From JAEMQF01 sp031396305 (GTDB taxonomy: Bacteria > Pseudomonadota > Gammaproteobacteria > Burkholderiales > Burkholderiaceae_C), in assembly GCA_031396305.1 (NCBI GenBank), contig JANNKM010000480.1:1-7916 (forward strand): a stretch of DNA of 7,916 nt. Reading direction: 5' to 3'. The notes below the pieces were generated by a model. That model did no database searches. It was not told the origin of the DNA and was given only the letters and a program-made list of their open reading frames with translations. A program made the position numbers and the translations under genes. The number at the start of each line of letters is the position of its first letter. Position 1 is the stretch's first letter. Shown here piece after piece: positions 5,876-7,916 of this stretch.

Positions 5876-5948
5876 GCGCTGGCGCGCGGCTGGGGCTCAT
5901 GCTGTGGTGCGCTGATCCCACGCGCCAGAACATCGAAGATCACCCGCC

Positions 5949-7808
5949 ATGGACCGAGCCCCAGAAGACGTCACCACGCCGCGCCGCAATGCAGCGCTGC
6001 CTGCGCATCCACTGGAACGCGCGGCCAGCGCCTGGCTCGGCCAGATCGCCGCCGACACGCCCGAGCTTGATGCGCGCTGGGCGAGCCTGGACCACACGAC
6101 GCGTGCCGCGCTGGCGCAACTCACCGGCGGGGTGTCGCCGGTGTCGATCGCCGCGGCCAGCGCCGACTGGGCGATGCACCTCGCGCTGGCGCCGGGCAAG
6201 CAGGTGCAGTTGGTCGAAAAGGCCTTCAAGAAGGCGCTGCGCTGGGGCCTGTTCGCCTACGCCGCGCTGCGGCCCGAGACTTGCCAGCCGTGCATCGAAC
6301 CGTTGCCGCAGGACAAGCGCTTCGCCGACCCGGCGTGGCAGAGCTGGCCGTTCAACGTGTGGTCGCAGGGCTTTCTGCTCGCGCAGCAATGGTGGCACGT
6401 CGCCACCACGGGCGTGCCGGGGGTGAGCCGGCATCATGAGCAGATGGTCAACTTCGGTGCACGCCAGTCGCTGGACCGCCTCGCGCCTTCGAATTTCATC
6501 ACCACGAATCCGCTGGTGCTGGCGACCACGGTGCAACGCGCTGGCGCGAACCTGTGGCAAGGCGGGCTCAACGCCATCGACGATTGGCAGCGCGCCGTCA
6601 CCGGCCGCAGGCCCGCCGGCACGGAAGCGTTCGAGGTCGGCGTGAACGTGGCGGTCACGCCCGGCAAGGTGGTGTTCTCGAATGCATTGATCGAGCTGAT
6701 CCAGTACGTGCCGACGACGCAGCAGGTTCACGCGCAACCGGTGTTGATCGTGCCGGCGTGGATCATGAAGTACTACATCCTCGACTTGTCGCCGCACAAC
6801 TCGCTGATCCGCTGGCTCGTCGGCCAGGGGCACACCGTGTTCGCGATCTCCTGGAAGAACCCCGATCCGGCGCGCGACCCGCGTGACCGCGACTTCGGCA
6901 TGGACGACTACCGGGCGCTTGGCGTGATGGCCGCGCTCGACGAGGTGAGCGCCATTTGCCCGGGCGCCAAGGTGCACCTGACGGGCTACTGCCTGGGCGG
7001 AACGCTCGCCGCGATCGCCGCGGCGCAGATGGCGCGCGACCACGACGAGCGCCTGGCCAGCCTGACGCTGCTGGCAGCGCAGACCGACTTCGAGGACCCG
7101 GGCGAGATTTCACTGTTCATCGACGACAGCCAGGTCACCTTCCTCGAAGACGAGATGCGCGAAAAAGGCGTGCTCGACGCGAAGAAGATGGCCGGCGCGT
7201 TCCAGATGCTGCGCTCGAACGACCTGGTCTGGTCATATCGCCTGAACAACTACCTGCTGGGCCGGCGCCAGCCGGTGAACGACCTGATGGCCTGGAACGC
7301 CGACGCGACACGCCTGCCGTATCGCATGCACTCCGAATACCTGCGCCAGCTTTTCCTCGAGAACCAGCTCGCGCATGGGCGCTATCTGGTGCTGGGCAAG
7401 CCCGTCGCCCTGACCGACATCCGCGTGCCGGTGTTCGGAGTCGGCACGCTGACCGATCACGTCGCGCCGTGGCGTTCGGTCTACAAGGTCCACATCCTCA
7501 CCGATACCGACGTGACGTTCGCGCTGGCCAGCGGCGGCCACAACTCCGGCATCGTCTCCGAGCCCGGACATCCGAATCGCAGCCATCAACTCTTGCAGCG
7601 CCGCAGCGGCGAGCAACATCTGGACCCCGACGCCTGGCTGCACGCCGCGGCTCAATTCGAAGGCTCGTGGTGGCCGGCATGGCAGGGTTGGCTGGCGCAG
7701 CACTCGAGCGCCCGGGTCGCGCCTCCGACGATGGGCAACCCAGCCAGGGTCGGTGCGCCGGGCCACCCGGCCCTGGCCGACGCGCCTGGGAGCTACGTTC
7801 GCGGGTGA
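5949..7808 (+). CDS. phaC: Class I-like poly(3-hydroxyalkanoate) synthase (PhaC)
   Basis: A 619-aa enzyme that polymerises (R)-3-hydroxyacyl-CoA into storage polyester at the granule surface. The N-terminal PhaC domain spans about 85-260 (family signature VAVTPGKVVFSNALIELIQY), followed by the alpha/beta-hydrolase domain with VPAWIMKYYILDL and GHTVFAISWKNPD. The synthase lipase-like box is GYCLGG with nucleophile C348; the triad is completed by D503 (TLTDHVAPW) and H531 (SGGHNSG). The C-terminus APGSYVRG is complete. PAWIM and GGHNSGIVSEPGH instead of the PPWIN and GHIAG forms of the Cupriavidus enzyme place it in a distinct PhaC clade. ATG 5949 has a modest GAAGA (5935-5939) 9 nt upstream. 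No phaA, phaB, phasin or phaR lies in the window, so precursor supply is elsewhere. It diverges from the hemerythrin gene with a shared 203-bp control region carrying FNR-like boxes. Confidence 0.95.
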   Translation: MDRAPEDVTTPRRNAALPAHPLERAASAWLGQIAADTPELDARWASLDHTTRAALAQLTGGVSPVSIAAASADWAMHLALAPGKQVQLVEKAFKKALRWGLFAYAALRPETCQPCIEPLPQDKRFADPAWQSWPFNVWSQGFLLAQQWWHVATTGVPGVSRHHEQMVNFGARQSLDRLAPSNFITTNPLVLATTVQRAGANLWQGGLNAIDDWQRAVTGRRPAGTEAFEVGVNVAVTPGKVVFSNALIELIQYVPTTQQVHAQPVLIVPAWIMKYYILDLSPHNSLIRWLVGQGHTVFAISWKNPDPARDPRDRDFGMDDYRALGVMAALDEVSAICPGAKVHLTGYCLGGTLAAIAAAQMARDHDERLASLTLLAAQTDFEDPGEISLFIDDSQVTFLEDEMREKGVLDAKKMAGAFQMLRSNDLVWSYRLNNYLLGRRQPVNDLMAWNADATRLPYRMHSEYLRQLFLENQLAHGRYLVLGKPVALTDIRVPVFGVGTLTDHVAPWRSVYKVHILTDTDVTFALASGGHNSGIVSEPGHPNRSHQLLQRRSGEQHLDPDAWLHAAAQFEGSWWPAWQGWLAQHSSARVAPPTMGNPARVGAPGHPALADAPGSYVRG

Positions 7809-7824
7809 GCAGCCCCTGAGCAGC

Positions 7825-7916
7825 TGTCATCCCGGCGCAAGTGTCACCCCGTACTCGATACGGGGCCGGGATCCAGGACGGTCGAGCGCGGCGCAGGGTG
7901 GATCCCGGCGTTCGCC
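7825..7916. repeat. Composite copy of the dispersed repeat, cut by the window end
   Basis: It begins with TGTCATCCCGGCG, as at position 1. About 29 nt that are absent from the first copy then follow, including a second TGTCA start and a hairpin with arms CCCCGTA (7847-7853) and TACGGGG (7859-7865). From CCGGGATCCAGGACGGT onward it rejoins the first copy's pattern, through the loop to GGATCCCGGCGTTCGCC at the window edge. It starts 16 nt after the phaC stop, and its inner hairpin may also end phaC transcription. The right end is not visible. Confidence 0.85.

Noticed and set aside
5940..7043. A 367-codon minus-strand open frame opposite phaC
   Set aside because: Antisense shadow of an unambiguous PHA synthase; Arg/His-rich translation.
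1..7916. CRISPR array, tRNA, rRNA or integrase/transposase genes
   Set aside because: I found no regularly spaced direct repeats, no cloverleaf-like sequence ending in a usual acceptor arm, no rRNA motif and no transposase or integrase motif in any convincing frame.

Overview
The window is about 7.9 kb of GC-rich DNA. Its strong G/C preference at third codon positions, a PhaC-type polyester synthase and a dispersed palindromic repeat of the TGTCATCCCGGCG type suggest a beta-proteobacterium, probably Burkholderiales. The taxon is an inference from style, not a proven placement. The window begins at one copy of the repeat and ends inside another, with a short palindromic copy in the middle.

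Layout: (1) repeat, 1-77. (2) A plus-strand two-component pair: an OmpR-type response regulator (208-990) and, 15 nt later, a soluble PAS-GAF hybrid histidine kinase with a C-terminal receiver (1006-3150). (3) A small minus-strand gene (3215-3517) whose reading frame is broken and then restored by two compensating frameshifts, with a candidate sigma-54 promoter upstream. (4) A plus-strand arginine-deiminase homologue (3790-5076) that keeps the fold motifs but has lost the catalytic residues, followed by a hairpin terminator and a repeat palindrome. (5) A minus-strand hemerythrin-like diiron protein (5167-5745). (6) A divergent plus-strand class I-like PHA synthase (5949-7808), then a composite repeat running off the window.

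How it may work together (inference): the 203-bp divergent region between the hemerythrin and phaC carries two FNR/ANR-like boxes (TTG-N8-CAA symmetry). Each lies 41.5 bp from a plausible start site, one in each direction. A third, weaker inverted repeat with the same core lies upstream of the deiminase homologue. With an O2/NO-type diiron protein, a carbon/reductant storage enzyme and an ADI-family protein, the window reads as a low-oxygen response neighbourhood. The kinase ATPase domain has two CxxC pairs that might add metal or redox sensing.

The most unusual item is the deiminase homologue, which looks like a maintained pseudoenzyme. The other genes belong to recognisable families. Reference residues for arginine deiminase are from memory of the Pseudomonas aeruginosa enzyme; no search or structure prediction was run.
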